A stretch of 64,000 bases of DNA from Treponema sp. (lineage in GTDB: Bacteria > Spirochaetota > Spirochaetia > Treponematales > Treponemataceae): NCBI GenBank assembly GCA_024402665.1, contig JAKSTI010000005.1, positions 1-64,000 of the forward strand, read 5' to 3'. A program made the translations under genes and the position numbers. Under the pieces are notes generated by a model that was not told where the DNA came from, ran no database searches, and saw nothing but the letters and a program-made list of their open reading frames with translations. Within the stretch, counting starts at the first letter, position 1, and each line of letters starts with the position of its first letter. This document shows, piece by piece, positions 60,749-64,000 of the stretch.

Positions 60749-63081
60749 AAAAGAAAGACGAAATCACAACAGAAGAAAACACAAAACCAGAAAACTCAAC
60801 AGAACTTGCTGTTACTGAAAATAACTCAACTGAAACAGGTGTAGCAAAAACAAAAAAGAAGACTCCAAGAAAACCAAAAACTGTAGACGTTTCTGAGCTT
60901 CCAAAAGTTTTTACAAAAACATACAAAAAAAATCAGCTTAATAAGATGCTGCGCCATGTATATGTTGCTGCAGATAAAAAATATATTAAGAGTTTGTTTG
61001 AAGAAACCGGGCAGACAAAAAGAGGAAAAACACTTTATTCAATTCCTCAGCAGTCCCTTGATAAAAAGAATGCAACCCAGCTTAAAGTTATTGCAAGAGA
61101 CATGCGCCGCCAGAAAGGAAGAATCCGTTGGATTCCGTTAGCAGCAGTTGCTTCTGTAATTGCACTTATTGCAATCCTTTTTACAACTTTCAAAAACAGG
61201 ATTATTAAAAATGCAATTGTTGATACCTGCGAATCTATTTTTGAAGCAAAATGTGACATTGATTATGTAAACTTCAAATTCTTTGATGCATCGCTGCGTA
61301 TTGGCGGAGTTCAGATTGCGAACAAAAAAGAACCAATGAAAAATCTCTTCTCCTGCGACAAAATTGCCCTTGATTTTGATTTAAACCATATGCTCCGTTC
61401 CCGTTTTATTACAGATGAAGTTGCGGTAACAGGAATGGCAACAAATACAGACAGAAAATATTCCGGGGATATTACTGCAAAACTGGCAGCTAAAAAACGT
61501 GCAAAGGCAGCAAAACAGGATTCAGAATTCACAAAGATGATTAAAACCCGTTCAAATGCGGCTCTTGCATCAATTGAAAATTCTTTCCAGGGGCTTTTTG
61601 ATGAATATAATCCTAAAAATATTATTGAACGCTGCTACAACAATCTTCAAAGCCCAGCTGTAGCAAAAAATGCACAGGAACAAATCACTGCATTAATTGA
61701 AAAATGGAAGCAGAAACCTGCTGAATTCCAGGCTCAGTATGAAAGACTTAAAGAAACAACTGATTCTGTTTTGAAAATTAATCTTGGAAACATAAAATCA
61801 GATCCAAAACAGATTAAAGTTGCCTATGACACAATTAACGCCGCTATTGCCGAAGTTGAACAGTTAAAAAAAGAAACTGAAGCAAACATAAAAGACATTC
61901 AGGGCGACTTCAAAACAATTGATTCTATTAAAAACAGCATCCAGGCTTCTGTAAAACATGACACAGGACTTATTTCAAAAGAAATTGATAAGCTTACTTC
62001 AATCAATATTTCTGACGGTCAGAAATTCATTTCAAGCACACTGGAAGGAGCCGGCTATCAGCTTTTGGGAAAATACTATCCTTACGCTGTTGAACTTGTA
62101 AATTATCTTGAAGAACAGAAAAACGTAGAGAAAAAACAGACTGAAAAAGAAAAGCTTTATTCAAAAGTTGGAAAACGTGCAAAAGGTAAAGATATTTACT
62201 GGAAGGCAAATCCACCAAAATTCTGGATTAAAAAACTTGATGTAAGCGGATTCAACTTCTCTTTCCTTGCAACAAATATTTCTTCAGATATGGATAGAGT
62301 TGGTCAACCAGCAATGGGCGAATTCAAAATCCAGATTAAAGATATTGATCACACAGGAACTGTTGTTGTTGATACACGCACAAATTCAAATGAACCACTT
62401 GTAATGATTGAATATAATTGTGACAGACTGCCTTTTGCTATGGGAACTGAAGTTTTTGGTGCAGAAAACATTCCGGGTGTTCCATCAGTAGAATCTTCTA
62501 AGAGTAATCTTGACTGTAAACTTGAGATTTTCCAGAGAGACGGCTTCAACATCACAGGTACAGGGCTTCTTTCTCAGCTTGTGCTTACAACTACCCCATT
62601 TGAACCAGAATTTGTTTCTACAATTTATCAGAATACACTGGCAAACATTAATTCCCTTTATATGCAGATTCAGGCAGGATACAGAGTTTCTTCCGGCTTA
62701 AATCTTCAGGTTCATACTGATGCAGACAAACAGTTTATGGACGCACTTATGAAAGAATTAAAAGCCCAGCTGCTTATTCTTAAAAAGGATGCTGAAAAAG
62801 AACTTTCTAAATTAGTTGAACAGCTTACTGGCGGTGCAATTACAGATATTGGAACTTTTGAAGACATTTATGCTTCTACAACAAAAATTCTTGAATCTAC
62901 AAAAGAGCTTGAAAACAAACTTAATGCTAAAAAGAAAGAAGCAGAAAGTTACCTTCAGAATAAGGTTGAAGAAACAAAACAGCAGGCTCAGGATGCAATG
63001 AATAAGGCAGTTGATGATGCAAAACAAAAAGCAAAAGATTCTGCAAAAGATTATTTGAATTCACTTATTAAGAAGAACTAA
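60745..63081 (+). CDS. TIGR03545-family protein, AsmA-like with long helical regions
   Basis: 778 residues. Charged cytoplasmic N-terminus (1-130), one membrane helix (about 132-150, WIPLAAVASVIALIAILFTT), then an AsmA-like first unit (VNFKFFDASLRIGGVQIANK, KIALDFDLNHMLRSRFITDE). Long Lys/Glu/Gln-rich helices run from about 230 to 500. A beta-rich region resembling AsmA/DUF748 is at 490-640. The C-terminal amphipathic helix repeats (NKVEETKQQAQDAMNKAVDD) resemble LEA-type 11-mers. It could form a bridge or channel across the periplasm; this is inference. Confidence 0.85.
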   Translation: MKKKDEITTEENTKPENSTELAVTENNSTETGVAKTKKKTPRKPKTVDVSELPKVFTKTYKKNQLNKMLRHVYVAADKKYIKSLFEETGQTKRGKTLYSIPQQSLDKKNATQLKVIARDMRRQKGRIRWIPLAAVASVIALIAILFTTFKNRIIKNAIVDTCESIFEAKCDIDYVNFKFFDASLRIGGVQIANKKEPMKNLFSCDKIALDFDLNHMLRSRFITDEVAVTGMATNTDRKYSGDITAKLAAKKRAKAAKQDSEFTKMIKTRSNAALASIENSFQGLFDEYNPKNIIERCYNNLQSPAVAKNAQEQITALIEKWKQKPAEFQAQYERLKETTDSVLKINLGNIKSDPKQIKVAYDTINAAIAEVEQLKKETEANIKDIQGDFKTIDSIKNSIQASVKHDTGLISKEIDKLTSINISDGQKFISSTLEGAGYQLLGKYYPYAVELVNYLEEQKNVEKKQTEKEKLYSKVGKRAKGKDIYWKANPPKFWIKKLDVSGFNFSFLATNISSDMDRVGQPAMGEFKIQIKDIDHTGTVVVDTRTNSNEPLVMIEYNCDRLPFAMGTEVFGAENIPGVPSVESSKSNLDCKLEIFQRDGFNITGTGLLSQLVLTTTPFEPEFVSTIYQNTLANINSLYMQIQAGYRVSSGLNLQVHTDADKQFMDALMKELKAQLLILKKDAEKELSKLVEQLTGGAITDIGTFEDIYASTTKILESTKELENKLNAKKKEAESYLQNKVEETKQQAQDAMNKAVDDAKQKAKDSAKDYLNSLIKKN

Positions 63082-63084
63082 TTT

Positions 63085-63987
63085 ATGAAAAAGATATCAG
63101 TATTAATTGCCTTGTGTGCTGTTTTATTTGCAGGATGCAAGGCAAGATTGCAGAACACAGATGGAAAAATAAAAATTGCCTGTTCAAATGCTCCTGAATA
63201 TGACTGGCTTTTAACAGTGACCGGAATTACAAATAACAATATTGTTCCAACTATGATTGTAAAAAACGGTTCTGGCCCACATGATTTCAAACCATCAGAA
63301 ACAGATCTGGCTCTTATTAAAACTTACGATCTGATTATTTTAAATGGTGGAAAATCTGACATATGGATTCTGGAAGAAATTGCAAAAGCAAACAATCCTA
63401 AGCAGAGAGTTTTGAACTTTATGGAACTGCTGGAACTGAATCCCGAAACTGATGATGAACATGTCTGGCTTTCTGTAAAAAATGCAAAAATTATGGTTCA
63501 GGCAATTTGTGATGAGGCCAGTCTTCTTTTACCTGCAGAAAAAGAAAATTTTCAGACACGAACAACAAAATACTTAAAGCGACTGGAAACTTTGCACATT
63601 GAATATAAAACCTGGCTTTCAAAATACAAAGACAGAACTGTTATTTTCTGTGACAGATTTCCATTCTACTATCTTGCAGATGATTATGAATTAAACTGCT
63701 ATTCACCTTTTGATGGCTGTACGGCAGATTCTATTTTAACTGATGAAAAAGAAACTGCTGTTATTGAAAAAATAGAGGAATTAAACGCAAAAGCTTTGAT
63801 TGTGGTTGATAAGGCAAAAGAACGGACTGCAAAAAGCATAATCCATAAATCAATAAATCCTATGAGTGATATTTTCATTCTTGATTCAATGGAAGATGCT
63901 TCTTTAAATCAGATTTTCAACGGCAAAACCTACATGAAGGTAATGGAAGAAAATCTTGAAAATTTAAGAAATTATTTTTCTAAATAA
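63085..63987 (+). CDS. Metal ABC transporter substrate-binding lipoprotein (ZnuA/TroA-like cluster A-I)
   Basis: 300 residues. Lipoprotein signal peptide, lipobox LFAGC (Cys18). Metal-site residues: His66 (SGPHDFKPSETD) and His126 (DDEHVWLSVKN). The third usual His region reads IFCDRFPFYYLADDYEL: the DRFPF subfamily, with Asp190 and no His. TADSILTDEKETAVIEKIEE follows. It probably binds Zn or Mn. No ABC permease or ATPase gene is visible before the window ends 13 bases downstream. It starts 3 bases after the TIGR03545-like gene. Confidence 0.92.
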   Translation: MKKISVLIALCAVLFAGCKARLQNTDGKIKIACSNAPEYDWLLTVTGITNNNIVPTMIVKNGSGPHDFKPSETDLALIKTYDLIILNGGKSDIWILEEIAKANNPKQRVLNFMELLELNPETDDEHVWLSVKNAKIMVQAICDEASLLLPAEKENFQTRTTKYLKRLETLHIEYKTWLSKYKDRTVIFCDRFPFYYLADDYELNCYSPFDGCTADSILTDEKETAVIEKIEELNAKALIVVDKAKERTAKSIIHKSINPMSDIFILDSMEDASLNQIFNGKTYMKVMEENLENLRNYFSK

Positions 63988-64000
63988 TCTTAGTTAGACA

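Overview
The window is about 64 kb of a visibly AT-rich bacterial chromosome that looks spirochaetal, most like a free-living or gut Treponema. The main evidence is the V-type (not F-type) ATPase operon, the ftsH-lolA-rodZ-rimO-helicase operon, the fliS-flgN pair, the paired TIGR03546/TIGR03545 family genes, and the many lipoproteins with spirochaete-like relaxed lipoboxes. A lysine/diaminopimelate pair (dapA-asd) and carB argue for a biosynthetically competent organism, not a reduced host-dependent treponeme such as T. pallidum. Genus assignment is inference from gene content only. Nearly everything is core or near-core chromosome. I see no prophage, insertion sequence, CRISPR array, tRNA or rRNA.

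Layout. 1-1120 is the N-terminal part of carB (minus), cut by the window edge and preceded by an unusual leader. 1509-2360 is an orphan lipoprotein. 2452-4850 holds htrA and map. 4925-14711 is the V-ATPase operon (subunit order H/G-C-I-K-F-E-A-B-D), which continues into a Usp-like gene and a J-domain gene. 14793-21830 runs minus strand: secG, then gpsA-ffh-pgk-tpiA, ndk and ispH. 21926-25373 is yajC-secD-secF. 25537-31615 holds envelope proteins: a TPR protein, a membrane protein, then a plus-strand trio of TPR lipoprotein, lytic transglycosylase and OmpA-like protein. 31634-38988 is the ftsH operon. 39165-40093 is fliS-flgN. 40102-43482 holds a CDF transporter, a membrane-tethered nuclease and a SanA-like protein. 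43560-49346 is plus strand: ABC-F ATPase, beta-propeller protein, and a DUF2157-like/GDYXXLXY-like membrane pair. 49350-51865 is a split-barrel flavoprotein, asd and dapA. 52145-52794 is a Phd/VapC-type toxin-antitoxin pair with a clear promoter and operators. 52895-56535 is a heterodimeric ABC exporter. The rest is a D,D-carboxypeptidase, an EAL protein, the TIGR03546/45 pair and a metal-binding lipoprotein.

How the genes work together. Two themes dominate. One is energised export and envelope building: the V-ATPase, SecG/YajC/SecDF, SRP (ffh), LolA, FtsH, HtrA, RodZ, a lytic transglycosylase, a PBP5-type carboxypeptidase and an AsmA-like protein. The other is central metabolism: pgk, tpiA, gpsA, ndk, carB, dapA-asd and ispH.

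The least ordinary signals are in the spacers, not the genes. They include: short CpG-rich palindromes that stand out from the AT-rich background (carB leader, pgk-tpiA, ndk-gpsA, asd downstream, dapA upstream); three consecutive carB-leader hairpins that differ in sequence but share one bulged fold; a triplicated long-hairpin element between secG and tpiA whose stems appear to covary; a terminator that overlaps the V-ATPase promoter and masks the ribosome site of its first gene; a divergent promoter pair that appears to give two leaderless mRNAs; and a sigma-28-like promoter at fliS. All positions were read by eye; no computation or database search was run.
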